Notes: generated by a model not told the origin, from the letters alone. DNA of 64,000 bases from Paenibacillus spiritus (GCF_008710135.1 NZ_VYKK01000015.1:1-64000), one strand, 5' to 3'; positions 43,049-51,978 are shown, counted from the stretch's first letter. Numbers and translations are program-made.

Positions 43049-44835
43049 GGCGTCATCCTCCGTTCCGCATCCCCGCCGGACCGGCGGATCTCCTCCAGCT
43101 CGTCTCCGATGGAATCGACCCGCCGGCGGATCTCTTCTTCACTCCGGGCTTCCAGCATAATCTTGTACAGGCTCTTCTCCAGCGATTCCCGCTGCTCGAA
43201 CCGTTCCAGAATGTCGTCCAGCCCGCCGATTACCATCTCGAACAAATTGATCTTCTCATGCAGCAGATGCAGAATATGCTCTTCAATTGTGCCGAGTGTA
43301 GAGAGATTGTGGATGCAGACATCGCGGAGCTGTCCCAGCCGGTGCACCCGGCCGATCCGCTGCTCGACCCGCATCGGGTTCCAGGGCAGGTCGAAATTGA
43401 CCATCTGGTGGCAGAATTGCAGATTGATGCCCTCGCCGCCGGCTTCAGTGGCGATCATGACCTGGGCGCGGCCCCGGAACAGGTCCATCATCCAATCCTT
43501 TTTGCCGCGGTTCATTCCGCCCGAATACGGGACGGCGACGACTCCGTTGTCCCGGAAATACTGAAGCAGATATTCCTGGGTCGCCCGGTATTCGGTGAAC
43601 ACAATCACCTTCTCGTTGATGTCCCGGATCAGCGAGAGCGTCTTCTCGGCCTTGGTGTTGGTCTTGACGGCCCGGATCAATTGCAGCAGCTCGATCATCC
43701 GTTCGCGCCGCGGGGAGTCGGGCGGGAGCTTCTTCATCAGGTTGACCAGGGTCACGAAGACGGCATCCCGGCTGCTGCATACCTCGCGCTGGAGGGTGAC
43801 GAGCGAGAGCATGCTGCTGAGGTTGCCGCCCGCCTGTTCATACTGCTCCTTCACAAAAGCCGTCACGCCGTCGTACAGACTCCGTTCCTCCTCCGACAGC
43901 GACAGCGGTACATTCGTGACGCGCCGCTTCGTGAAGGAGACCTCGCCTTCGCCGCGGCGGTTGCGGATCATGACCTTGGCCAGCTCGCCGCGCAGCCGGT
44001 CCTCATTCTTGGGCTGCCGCTTGCCTTCGACGTAATTGGAGGCAAATTCCCCCGAATGGCCGAGCCGCCCGGGCTTCAGCAGCGTGATGAGGTTGAACAG
44101 CTCGTCCAGATCGTTCTGGACGGGCGTGGCCGTGAGCAGAAGGCAGTATTTTTTGCGAAGCAGCTGAACGAACTGATAATTGGTCGTCTTCTTGTTCTTC
44201 AGCTTGTGGGCCTCGTCGATAATCAGCATGTCGTATTCCCGTCCGAGCAGCAGCTCGCGGTGGGGATCGCGCTTGGCCGTGTCCATGGAAGCGACGACAA
44301 TCTCATTGTCCCAGGAATAATGCTTCTTCTGGGCGACGGCGGGAATGCCGAATTTGGCATTGAGTTCCCGCACCCACTGGAGCACCAGCGAAGCAGGGAC
44401 CAGAATCAGCGCCCGGGTCACCAGCCCGCGGACGAGGTATTCCTTCAGCACGAGGCCCGCTTCAATGGTCTTGCCGAGTCCGACTTCATCCGCGAGAATG
44501 GCGCGGCCGGACATCTCCAGCAGCACCCGGCGGGCGGTCTCGCTCTGATGGGGCAAGGGAGACAGGCTGCTCAGCTGCTTGAGGCATTGAAGCTCGTCGA
44601 AGCTTGTGACCAGGGTTGCGGCCTCTCCTTCCACCGCAAGTCTTGCAAGCCGCCAGTCTCCCCACGGCCCGCCCCGGTCCAGCCGTTCCGACAGCTCGCC
44701 TTGCCAGCTGCGGTCGATATGGAGAGGGACGGGAAGGGGAGAGGACGCGGCCGGAATGCCGGGAAGGGGCAGGTCTGCGGGCTGCGGACCGGTTGAATCG
44801 GCAGTGATGGATGCGTTCTCGGCGTTGGAATTCAT
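43045..44835 (-). CDS. yqhH: SNF2/RapA-like helicase YqhH
   Basis: A 596-residue superfamily 2 ATPase. Motif I is DEVGLGKTIEAGLVL (near 116-130), motif II is IIDEAHKLKNK, motif III is LLTATPVQND, and the second domain has VIFTEYRATQEYLL, ATEAGGEGINLQFC and QRIGRVHRLGQ. It is closest to B. subtilis YqhH and resembles RapA without its N-terminal RNA-polymerase-binding domain. It probably remodels a nucleic acid-protein complex; the target is unknown. The ATG at 44835 has GGAGGAGG upstream. It is divergent from nrdJ. Confidence 0.87.
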   Translation of the reverse strand: MNSNAENASITADSTGPQPADLPLPGIPAASSPLPVPLHIDRSWQGELSERLDRGGPWGDWRLARLAVEGEAATLVTSFDELQCLKQLSSLSPLPHQSETARRVLLEMSGRAILADEVGLGKTIEAGLVLKEYLVRGLVTRALILVPASLVLQWVRELNAKFGIPAVAQKKHYSWDNEIVVASMDTAKRDPHRELLLGREYDMLIIDEAHKLKNKKTTNYQFVQLLRKKYCLLLTATPVQNDLDELFNLITLLKPGRLGHSGEFASNYVEGKRQPKNEDRLRGELAKVMIRNRRGEGEVSFTKRRVTNVPLSLSEEERSLYDGVTAFVKEQYEQAGGNLSSMLSLVTLQREVCSSRDAVFVTLVNLMKKLPPDSPRRERMIELLQLIRAVKTNTKAEKTLSLIRDINEKVIVFTEYRATQEYLLQYFRDNGVVAVPYSGGMNRGKKDWMMDLFRGRAQVMIATEAGGEGINLQFCHQMVNFDLPWNPMRVEQRIGRVHRLGQLRDVCIHNLSTLGTIEEHILHLLHEKINLFEMVIGGLDDILERFEQRESLEKSLYKIMLEARSEEEIRRRVDSIGDELEEIRRSGGDAERRMTP

Positions 44836-45037
44836 GCGGCGGCCTCCTCCGGCGGTTCTGTGGAACACAGTTGACTAGTAGTATGGCTCGGATTCAAAGA
44901 TTTCATAACCGTGTCAAGCGCGATCCGGCGCGGTTTATGGGGTCCCCGGGTCCGAAAAACCGAGCTATTGCCCCCTCCGGCCCAGCGTTTGGCCCAAAAA
45001 AGGGAGATGGAGGACGGATTTTGGACTAAACTTTTTG

Positions 45038-45053
45038 ATACAATATGTGGTAT
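45038..45053 (+). promoter_or_regulatory. NrdR box 1, overlapping the nrdJ -10
   Basis: The 16-mer at 45038-45053 agrees with the NrdR consensus (ACACWATATMTWGTGT as I know it) at about 12 positions. An extended -10 (TGG then TATAGT, 45048-45056) overlaps its right half, so NrdR would block RNA polymerase. Confidence 0.65.
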
Positions 45054-45070
45054 AGTTGAAAGGCTGAACC

Positions 45071-45086
45071 CCACTACATATTGTGA
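45071..45086 (+). promoter_or_regulatory. NrdR box 2
   Basis: CCACTACATATTGTGA at 45071-45086 matches the reverse consensus at about 13 of 16 positions. Its centre is 33 bases, about three helical turns, from box 1, which is the phasing used by NrdR pairs. Confidence 0.7.
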
Positions 45087-45178
45087 AAAATATGGGAACT
45101 CGGCGTTTGACGCGCTTCCTTGAGGGGTTATTGGATAGTGACAACAATCGGATTATGGAATCAGGAGGGGTTATTGAT

Positions 45179-47827
45179 ATGAGTACGGTGCAGCGCAATC
45201 AGCGCCTTGAGGGCCTGAGCGAGAAAATCTTTTTGGACCGCTATGCCTGGAAGGATGCCGACACGAACAATGCCAAGGTGGGCGATGTCGTGCTGGTGCT
45301 CACGAAGGACGATCCGAAATTCCCGACGAAGGAAGTCGGCGAAATTGTCGAACGCAGCGGCCGGACGGTGACCGTCAAGACGCGCAGCGGCCAGCTGGTA
45401 GAGTCGGACGTGGAGAAGCTGACCCTGAACATCGAGAAGACGCCGGAGGAAATGTGGGACCGCCTCGCGGCGGCGATGGCTTCGGTCGAGAAGACGCCCG
45501 AGCTGCAGGAGCAGTGGACCGAGAACTTCCGCTCCATTCTGGACGACTGGAAGCTCGTTCCGGGAGGCCGGATCGCGGCCGGCGCCGGTGCAAGCGATGA
45601 ACTGACGCTGTTCAACTGCTATGTCATTCCTTCGCCGAAGGACAGCCGGGGGGGCATCATGGAGACGCTGTCCGAAATGACCGAGATTATGGCCCGGGGC
45701 GGCGGCGTCGGCATCAACCTGTCTTCGCTTCGCCCGCGACGCGCCATCGTCAAGGGCGTCAACGGATCGTCGAGCGGCTCGGTCTCCTGGGGCGGCCTGT
45801 TCAGCTACACGACGGGACTGATCGAGCAGGGCGGCAGCCGCCGCGGCGCGCTCATGCTGATGATGAACGACTGGCACCCGGATGTGCTCGATTTCATCAC
45901 CGTCAAGCAGACGATGGGCCAGGTGACGAACGCCAACCTGTCCGTATGCGTCAGCAACGATTTTATGAAGGCCGTCAAGGAAGATCTCGACTGGGAGCTG
46001 GTCTTCCCGGATACGACCGATGCCGACTATGACGACGTCTGGGACGGCGATCTGGCCAAGTGGAAGGCTGCGGGGCGCAAAGTCATTCCGTACCGCACAG
46101 TCAAAGCGCGCGAAATCTGGCAAATCATTATTGAATCCGCCTGGAAGTCCGCCGAGCCCGGCGTGGTCTTCATGGAATACTACAACCAGATGTCCAACAG
46201 CTGGTACTTCAACCCGATCATCTGCACGAATCCGTGCGGCGAACAGGGTCTGCCGGCTTGGGGCGTCTGCAACCTGTCGGCAGTGAACCTCTCCAAGTTC
46301 TACGACGAAGAGAAGCATGACGTCGCCTGGGAGGAGCTGAGCCAGGTCACGCGTTATTCCGTGCGCTTCCTGGACAACGTGATCGACAAGACGCCGTACC
46401 ATTTCCCGGAGAACGAGGCGAACCAGAAGAAGGAACGCCGCGTCGGACTGGGCACCATGGGTCTGGCCGAGCTGATGATCAAGCTGAACGTCCGCTACGG
46501 AAGTCCGGAATCGCTGGAATTCCTGGACAAGCTGTACGGCTTCATGGCCCGCGAAGCGTATCTGGCATCCGCCGACATCGCCGAGGAGAAGGGTTCCTTC
46601 CAGGCCTTCGACGCCGAGCTCTACATGCAGAGCGGCTTCATGGCCAACATGGAGAAGGTGTATCCGGAAGTGGCCGAAGCGATTCGCGCCAAAGGCATGC
46701 GCAACGTGACCGTCATCACCCAAGCGCCGACCGGCAGTACCGGTACCATGGTCGGAACGTCAACCGGCATTGAGCCTTATTTTGCGTTCAAATATTTCCG
46801 CCAGAGCCGCCTTGGCTTCGACGAGCAGTTCGTGCCGATTGCCCAGGAATGGCTGGAAGCCCATCCCGGCGAGGAGCTGCCGGACTATTTCGTGACCTCC
46901 ATGGACCTGTCGGCGAAGGATCACATCCGCGTTCAGGCGGCGATCCAGCGCTGGGTGGACAGCTCCATCTCGAAGACGGCGAACTGCCCGAGCGATTTCA
47001 CTGTCGAAGAGACGAAGGAGCTGTACGAGCTGGCCTTCGACCTCGGCTGCAAAGGCGTAACGATCTACCGCGACGGCAGCCGCGACACGCAGGTGCTCCA
47101 GACCGAGAAGAAGGACGACAAGAAAGAGACTCCGGCTGACCAAGCTTCCGCAGGAAGTGCGGCATCCGAAGCCTCCGCCGCGAATACGTCTTCTGCGGCC
47201 CTGGCTGCTCCGGCCGCCATTCCGGCTTCGCCGGCGGCCGGCGACATGGACCGCCAGTACAAGAAGCGTCCGCAGGTGCTGCGCGGTGCGACGTACAAGA
47301 TCAACACGCCGTTCGGCATGGCGTATATCACCATCAATGACCTGGACGGCACGCCGGCCGAGATCTTCCTGAACGTCGGCAAAGCCGGCTCCGACGTGTT
47401 CGCCATGGCCGAAGCGCTGGGCCGCGTCTGCTCGCTGTTCCTGCGCTACGGCGACCACGGCAACAAGGTTGAGCTGCTTATCAAGCACCTCAAGGGCATC
47501 GGCGGCTCCGGCGCGATCGGCTTCGGCGCGAACCGCGTCGAGTCCATCGCCGACGCCGTAGCGAAGGCCCTGGAGACGCACGCGCAAAATAACGCGGCCG
47601 AAGAGCACGCCCATGCGCCGATCGCCGCGACGCTGGCGCTTGAGGTGCCGGAGATCGCTCCGGCGGCTGCGGCTCCGGAAGCGGGCAGCGGCGATCACGG
47701 CGGCCACGGCCACAACCATGCCGCCGCGGCCTCTCGGGACCTGTGCCCGTCCTGCGGCTCGGCCTCGCTGATTAACATCGAGGGCTGCAAGTCCTGCAGC
47801 AATTGCGGATACAGCAGATGCGGGTAA
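45179..47827 (+). CDS. nrdJ: Vitamin B12-dependent (class II) ribonucleotide reductase
   Basis: An 882-residue adenosylcobalamin-dependent enzyme reducing ribonucleotides for DNA synthesis. The catalytic region includes LFNCYVIPSP, the radical-bearing cysteine in NPCGEQGLPAWGVCNLS, and APTGSTGTMVGTSTGIEP. Near residue 700 an Ala-rich linker leads to a TSCPD domain (KINTPFGMAYITINDLDG) and a C-terminal cysteine cluster (CPSCGSAS...CKSCSNCGYSRCG) that probably shuttles reducing power. The ATG at 45179 has AGGAGGGG upstream; an earlier in-frame ATG was rejected. NrdR boxes lie in the leader; I see no cobalamin riboswitch. Confidence 0.93.
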   Translation: MSTVQRNQRLEGLSEKIFLDRYAWKDADTNNAKVGDVVLVLTKDDPKFPTKEVGEIVERSGRTVTVKTRSGQLVESDVEKLTLNIEKTPEEMWDRLAAAMASVEKTPELQEQWTENFRSILDDWKLVPGGRIAAGAGASDELTLFNCYVIPSPKDSRGGIMETLSEMTEIMARGGGVGINLSSLRPRRAIVKGVNGSSSGSVSWGGLFSYTTGLIEQGGSRRGALMLMMNDWHPDVLDFITVKQTMGQVTNANLSVCVSNDFMKAVKEDLDWELVFPDTTDADYDDVWDGDLAKWKAAGRKVIPYRTVKAREIWQIIIESAWKSAEPGVVFMEYYNQMSNSWYFNPIICTNPCGEQGLPAWGVCNLSAVNLSKFYDEEKHDVAWEELSQVTRYSVRFLDNVIDKTPYHFPENEANQKKERRVGLGTMGLAELMIKLNVRYGSPESLEFLDKLYGFMAREAYLASADIAEEKGSFQAFDAELYMQSGFMANMEKVYPEVAEAIRAKGMRNVTVITQAPTGSTGTMVGTSTGIEPYFAFKYFRQSRLGFDEQFVPIAQEWLEAHPGEELPDYFVTSMDLSAKDHIRVQAAIQRWVDSSISKTANCPSDFTVEETKELYELAFDLGCKGVTIYRDGSRDTQVLQTEKKDDKKETPADQASAGSAASEASAANTSSAALAAPAAIPASPAAGDMDRQYKKRPQVLRGATYKINTPFGMAYITINDLDGTPAEIFLNVGKAGSDVFAMAEALGRVCSLFLRYGDHGNKVELLIKHLKGIGGSGAIGFGANRVESIADAVAKALETHAQNNAAEEHAHAPIAATLALEVPEIAPAAAAPEAGSGDHGGHGHNHAAAASRDLCPSCGSASLINIEGCKSCSNCGYSRCG

Positions 47828-47905
47828 GTTAATACCGAAACAAAAAGCACTTCGCTGAGTGTGATGGATTATGGAAGTTCATTTTATTCAAATGGTTTCT
47901 CCTAT

Positions 47906-47937
47906 GGACAGCTGCGTTTATGCAGCTGTCCATTTTT
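47906..47937 (+). terminator. nrdJ terminator
   Basis: GGACAGCTGC (47906-47915) pairs with GCAGCTGTCC (47922-47931) around a 6-base loop, followed by A and five T residues. Confidence 0.85.
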
Positions 47938-48587
47938 CAATTCAAGTATGTTCCAGTCCCGGATTCTTGCACTGGAATTGTTGTAGGACTCAAGCCGGCA
48001 GAAGCAATTACACCCTGACTAACAATTCGAGTGATTATTAAAGCAAGTTCAGTAGGTGTTTCTTTTAAGCCCATCGCAAACCAATGTTGAAGGATTCCCA
48101 TATTGGCTGATATTACAAAGGTTATCAAATAGCCGAGGGGGACGATGACTTTATTTTGTTGAGGCTGCCACTCCGGAATCTTCTGTGATAATTGATTTTG
48201 CATAAAACGGCTTATTTGTTCCAGAAATGATGGATCTCCTTTGGGTCCCAAAATGACTTTAAAAAATTCGCTGTGAAATTTACAAAACTCAAAAATTCTT
48301 GTAATTTTTGGATACGGCTCATCTTTAGAAGCATAGTTAAATAATTCAAGAAAGCTCAATTGAACAATAATCTCTCTTAGTCCTCCATAAACCTCTGATT
48401 TATTTTGTTCTAAAAGGTCGCTAACATCTTGATAATGTAAGTAGAAAGTTCCACGATTGAGTCCGGCTCGGTTGGTAATATCACTAACTGTGATAGCGTC
48501 CACGCCTTTTTCCTCGATTAGTTCCAAAAGAGCTTTGCGAAGTAAGTTTTTCGTGCGAAGTTTTCTGCGATCCATTTTCTCTGACAA
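47937..48587 (-). CDS. TetR/AcrR-family regulator
   Basis: A 216-residue repressor. The N-terminal TetR helix-turn-helix is ITVSDITNRAGLNRGTFYLHYQDVSDLL (about residues 33-60), followed by an all-helical ligand and dimer domain. A TTG start at 48587 after GGGCGG is favoured; an ATG four codons later is possible. It is divergent from a VOC-family gene across an inverted repeat, so it probably controls that gene and itself. Both genes are clearly AT-richer than their neighbours, which suggests joint transfer. Confidence 0.87.
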   Translation of the reverse strand: MSEKMDRRKLRTKNLLRKALLELIEEKGVDAITVSDITNRAGLNRGTFYLHYQDVSDLLEQNKSEVYGGLREIIVQLSFLELFNYASKDEPYPKITRIFEFCKFHSEFFKVILGPKGDPSFLEQISRFMQNQLSQKIPEWQPQQNKVIVPLGYLITFVISANMGILQHWFAMGLKETPTELALIITRIVSQGVIASAGLSPTTIPVQESGTGTYLN

Positions 48588-48622
48588 ATTATCCGCCCTT
48601 TCAGTAAACTGTGATTGTGATG

Positions 48623-48651
48623 ATTAATGAACAGACTATGGATTCATTGAT
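48623..48651. promoter_or_regulatory. Candidate TetR operator (inverted repeat)
   Basis: ATTAATGAA (48623-48631) and TTCATTGAT (48643-48651) are complementary at 8 of 9 positions across an 11-base spacer. The repeat sits just before the VOC gene's -35 element and inside the TetR gene leader. Confidence 0.5.
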
Positions 48652-48653
48652 TA

Positions 48654-48681
48654 TTGTATTAACTTTGGAGTCTATTATAAT
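48654..48681 (+). promoter_or_regulatory. VOC gene promoter with downstream tandem repeat
   Basis: TTGTAT (48654-48659) and TATAAT (48676-48681) with a 16-base spacer. Fifteen bases further on, TAATCAACAC occurs twice in direct succession (48697-48716), a possible second control site. Confidence 0.65.
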
Positions 48682-48766
48682 AAGTATTGTGGTAGTTAAT
48701 CAACACTAATCAACACTTTATAGCGGCTAGTCCAGCGATTCTAGAAAATAAGGAGAGATGAAATTT

Positions 48767-49207
48767 ATGAAAAATTCAATTTTCCAAGGAACCATTGACC
48801 ATTCGGGATTTGTCGTACCTAACATTAATGTAGCAGTTGATTTCTTTGAAAAAACATTAGGTTTTGAAGTGCTATTTCGACCAGGTAGGCTGCAATTTGA
48901 AGACGATAGTTTGAAAAGATATTTTGGGGTTCACGAAAATTCAGTGGTTGAAGGAGCAGCCTTTTTGCAATATGGAGGTCGAAAAATCGAGTTGGTGCAA
49001 TGGTCGGCTCCAGATCAACAGAATGTTCAACCAAAACCAAGTGATACCGGGGCTTCGCATCTAGCTTTAACAGTTACCGATTTGGATGCTGCTTTAAGTT
49101 ATTTTAAAGAGCAATCCGATGTGTTCGTTAGAGAACTCAGCCCTCTTGGTTTCTTTTATATAACCACTTCTTGGGGAATGGAGATTCAAATTATGAAACA
49201 TCAGTAA
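48767..49207 (+). CDS. VOC/glyoxalase-superfamily protein
   Basis: A 146-residue metalloenzyme-like protein with two beta-alpha-beta-beta-beta units. The first begins IDHSGFVVPNINVAVDFFEKTLGFEVLFRP, with a histidine metal ligand near residue 11. The second begins SHLALTVTDLDAALSYF, and a glutamate sits near the C-terminus (WGMEIQIMKH). The His/His/Glu pattern fits a glyoxalase or dioxygenase-like fold; the substrate is unknown. I chose the second ATG (48767), correctly spaced from AAGGAG; the first touches the site. It is divergent from the TetR gene, which probably represses it. Confidence 0.8.
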   Translation: MKNSIFQGTIDHSGFVVPNINVAVDFFEKTLGFEVLFRPGRLQFEDDSLKRYFGVHENSVVEGAAFLQYGGRKIELVQWSAPDQQNVQPKPSDTGASHLALTVTDLDAALSYFKEQSDVFVRELSPLGFFYITTSWGMEIQIMKHQ

Positions 49208-49265
49208 CATTCGTTGGAAGTTGCTGTTTTATAAGAAAGATAGTGCGTTTTTGTACTTAAGAGGG

Positions 49266-49294
49266 TTGCCCCGGCCCCTCCCTTCCTCTATAAT
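49266..49294 (+). promoter_or_regulatory. Promoter of the GT14-like gene
   Basis: TTGCCC (49266-49271) and TATAAT (49289-49294), a 17-base spacer, with GC-rich DNA resuming here. Confidence 0.65.
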
Positions 49295-49327
49295 CGACCG
49301 AAAGGAAATGAAAGGAAGGTGAGCGCC

Positions 49328-50203
49328 GTGAAGCGGTTCAAGATGGCTTATGTGGTTCTTTGCCACAAGAATCCGCAGCAAATTAATCTTTTGCTGGAAT
49401 CTTTGAAGGATGAGCATGTGGAGTTCTTTCTGCATGTCGATGCAGAGAGCGGGATTGAGCACGAAATCCGGCACCGGCCGGATATTCATTTTGTCCGGGA
49501 GCCGGTCATGGTGCAGTGGGGGCATTACAGTCAAATCGAGAGTGTGCTGAAATGCTTCAGGCTGATCCGGGAGACGGATGCCTATGATTATGTTCATCTG
49601 ATCAGCGGGCAGGATCTGCCGCTTGTTCCGAACCGGACGATCGCCGAATTCTTCAAGGCCGCCGAGGGCAAGGAATTCGTCAAGCATGTGAAGCTGCCGA
49701 ACAGCACGGAGATGTGGGGGTGCCTCTACCGGGTGTCGGTCTATTATCCGAGATTTCTGATCTCCAAAGACAGACGGATAACCCGCCTCCGCGACCGGTA
49801 CACGAATGTAGTCATGAGAGTGCCGTTTCTGAGGCGCAAGCTGGACGCACTCCCGGACGAACTGTACAAGGGGTCGAACTGGATGTCCATCACGGGAGCC
49901 TGCATGGAATACATGCTGGACTATATCGGCGGCAATCCGGATTACGACCGGCTGTTCCGGCATTCCTTTTGCGGCGATGAAGTCTACTTCCATACCCTTA
50001 TTCTGAACAGTCCCTACCGGGAGAATGTCGTGAATGAGATCAAGCGGTATACGGACTGGGATACCGGGCCGGATTATCCGCGCACGCTCCGCTTGGAGGA
50101 CTACAGCCGCATCCGGGAGAAGGGCCAGGGCTGCTTCTGGGGACGCAAGTTCGACCTTGACGTGGACCGGGAGATCATCGACCATCTGCTGCTGGAAGCT
50201 TGA
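49328..50203 (+). CDS. Branch-type (GT14) glycosyltransferase
   Basis: A 291-residue protein of the beta-1,6-N-acetylglucosaminyltransferase (core-2/I-branching) family: AYVVLCHKNPQQINLLLESL near the N-terminus, then FFLHVDAES, VQWGHYSQIE, YVHLISGQDLPL, SNWMSITG and CGDEVYFHTLIL. Bacterial members act on surface glycans; the substrates are unknown. The GTG at 49328 fits AAGGTGA better than the GTG nine bases upstream, which overlaps the site. It stands alone with its own promoter and terminator. Confidence 0.85.
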   Translation: MKRFKMAYVVLCHKNPQQINLLLESLKDEHVEFFLHVDAESGIEHEIRHRPDIHFVREPVMVQWGHYSQIESVLKCFRLIRETDAYDYVHLISGQDLPLVPNRTIAEFFKAAEGKEFVKHVKLPNSTEMWGCLYRVSVYYPRFLISKDRRITRLRDRYTNVVMRVPFLRRKLDALPDELYKGSNWMSITGACMEYMLDYIGGNPDYDRLFRHSFCGDEVYFHTLILNSPYRENVVNEIKRYTDWDTGPDYPRTLRLEDYSRIREKGQGCFWGRKFDLDVDREIIDHLLLEA

Positions 50204-50207
50204 AGAG

Positions 50208-50233
50208 AAGGCGCCCCGACCGGGGCGCCCTTT
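50208..50233 (+). terminator. Terminator
   Basis: GGCGCCCC (50210-50217) pairs with GGGGCGCC (50222-50229) around a 4-base loop, then a short T run. Confidence 0.7.
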
Positions 50234-50295
50234 AATGTTCCGGGCTGTGCCGGGGATATGCCTATACAAAACGGAGCGTCATCCTGTATAATCAA

Positions 50296-50313
50296 ATTAT
50301 AGAGACTGGTCTA
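50296..50313 (+). promoter_or_regulatory. LmrA/QdoR-type operator
   Basis: The 18-mer at 50296-50313 agrees at 17 positions with the B. subtilis LmrA/QdoR box as I recall it (AWTATAtagaNYGgTCTA). It follows a -10 TATAAT at 50287-50292, so the TetR gene downstream is probably autorepressed. Confidence 0.6.
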
Positions 50314-50345
50314 CAGATTAATCACAAAGGAACGGAAGGTGCGCA

Positions 50346-50924
50346 ATGGACAAGCCGACGGAGAATACCCGGCAGAAGTTTATACAGACGGCTTCCCGCC
50401 TGTTCCGGCTTCAAGGGTATCACGGCACCGGAATCAACCAGATTATCAAGGAGAGCGGGGCGCCGAAGGGCTCGCTCTATTATCATTTTCCCGGAGGGAA
50501 GGAGCAGCTTGCGGCAGAGGCGGTGGAGACCAATGCAGCCTTCGTCGGGGAGCTGCTGGACCGGCATTTGTCGGGAGCGGAGAGCCCGGCGGAGGCGGTC
50601 GAAGCGCTGATCGAAGAGATGGCGAAGCACTTTCCGGAGGACCGGGGAGGCCTGGGCATTCCGATTGCCTCGGTTGCGCTGGAGACCGCGCTGACGAGCA
50701 GCCGGCTGCGGGAAGCCTGTGTGCAGGCCTACGCAGGCTTCGAGCAGCGCTTCGCGGAGAAGCTGAGGCAGGCCGGCAGGGAAGACGAGCAGGCGCGGCT
50801 TCTGGGCGCCGCCGTCAACGCCTTGATTGAGGGCGCCTGCCTGGTCTCTTTTGCCAAAGGAAATGCGGACCCCCTCCGCGCCGCTAAGGCAGCCGTCCGG
50901 CTCATGCTGGACTCCACTTCATGA
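50346..50924 (+). CDS. TetR-family regulator, LmrA/YxaF-like
   Basis: A 192-residue repressor. The helix-turn-helix is GTGINQIIKESGAPKGSLYYHFPGGKEQLA (about residues 27-56); the SLYYHFPGGKEQLA form and the C-terminal region resemble LmrA/YxaF (QdoR), which answer to flavonoids. GGAAGGTGCGC precedes the ATG. It overlaps a possible start of the next gene, so the NAD(P)-binding protein is probably coregulated. Confidence 0.87.
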   Translation: MDKPTENTRQKFIQTASRLFRLQGYHGTGINQIIKESGAPKGSLYYHFPGGKEQLAAEAVETNAAFVGELLDRHLSGAESPAEAVEALIEEMAKHFPEDRGGLGIPIASVALETALTSSRLREACVQAYAGFEQRFAEKLRQAGREDEQARLLGAAVNALIEGACLVSFAKGNADPLRAAKAAVRLMLDSTS

Positions 50925-50941
50925 AGAAAGAAGGATTGGCA

Positions 50942-51787
50942 ATGAGCATTCTGGTTACCGGCTTCAACGGTAAAGTCGGTCGGGAAGTCGCGAATAAGCT
51001 GGAGCATGATGAACATGATTTTGTGAACGCGGTCCGCAATGTCGAGAAAGCCCGGTCCGCCTACGGAGACCGTTACCGGTTCGTACGGCTGGATCTGTCC
51101 GATTCTTCGACGTTTCGGCCGGCGCTGACGGGAATCGACCGCATCTTCCTGATTTATCCGCCCGGCGACGCTGTGGATTTTGCCGGCTTTATCGAAGCGG
51201 CCAAGAAAGCAGGCGTTCGCCACATCGTCTATTTGTCCCTGAAAGACATTCAGTATCTGCCGTTTATCCATCATTACCGGAACGAGAAGCTCATCCGCCG
51301 TTCGGGAATCCCGTTCACTTTTTTGCGGGCCGGGTATTTCATGCAGAATCTGAATGATTTCCTGCGGGGCGAGCTGGTGAAGAATAACCGGATCTTTGTG
51401 GCGGCGGGCAAAGGGCGGACCAGCTTTGTAGATGCCAGAGATCTGGCCGAAGCGGCCGTGGAGGCGTTTAACCATCCCGACCGGCATCAAGGCCGGGCCT
51501 ATGTGCTGACAGGGGAGGAGGCACCCGACTTCTACGAGGTGGCCGAGGCCATGACCGGCGTATTGGGGCGGCCGATCACCTACGCCAATCCTTCGGTGAA
51601 GGATTTCAAGGCGTATATGCTGAAACAAGGGACCGACCCGGCCTTCGTGAATGTCGTGGTGGGCATTCATATTCCGACCAAGCTGGGGCTGGCCAAGGGC
51701 ATCCGCCGCGATTATGAGACGATGACCGGCCGCAAGCCGACGAAGCTGAAGCAGTATCTGGAGGACTACCGGGACTCCTGGATATAG
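50942..51787 (+). CDS. NmrA-like NAD(P)-binding oxidoreductase
   Basis: A 281-residue atypical short-chain dehydrogenase-like protein. The N-terminal Rossmann motif is ILVTGFNGKVGREV (GxxGxxG form), followed by RFVRLDLSD and HIVYLSLKDI. No Tyr-x3-Lys catalytic pair is evident, as in NmrA/HSCARG relatives, which may reduce quinones or sense NADPH. The ATG at 50942 has GAAGGA upstream; an ATG 21 bases earlier overlaps the TetR stop and is an alternative. It is probably the target of the TetR regulator. Confidence 0.85.
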   Translation: MSILVTGFNGKVGREVANKLEHDEHDFVNAVRNVEKARSAYGDRYRFVRLDLSDSSTFRPALTGIDRIFLIYPPGDAVDFAGFIEAAKKAGVRHIVYLSLKDIQYLPFIHHYRNEKLIRRSGIPFTFLRAGYFMQNLNDFLRGELVKNNRIFVAAGKGRTSFVDARDLAEAAVEAFNHPDRHQGRAYVLTGEEAPDFYEVAEAMTGVLGRPITYANPSVKDFKAYMLKQGTDPAFVNVVVGIHIPTKLGLAKGIRRDYETMTGRKPTKLKQYLEDYRDSWI

Positions 51788-51911
51788 GCGTTCCTGCGCG
51801 GTACAAGAGCTTTCTGAAGAAAGCGTGCAGCGAAGAGAGGGCAACCCGCCTTTCTCTGCCCGCAAGAGGCTGGCTTCTGTCTGGCCTGGGACAAAAAAGA
51901 GACAAAAAGAC

Positions 51912-51949
51912 AAAAAAGACATCCTTCTCCATGGGGGAGGATGTCTTCT
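51912..51949 (-). terminator. ahpCF terminator
   Basis: AAGACATCCT and AGGATGTCTT form a stem extended by CTCC/GGGG pairs. On the minus strand six T residues follow, 30 bases beyond the ahpF stop. Confidence 0.8.
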
Positions 51950-51978
51950 TCGTTACAGGAACCGCGAGGCATCGCGGG

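Noticed and set aside
44836..45178. Cobalamin riboswitch before nrdJ
   Set aside because: No B12-box-like sequence; the leader is explained by NrdR boxes and an extended -10.
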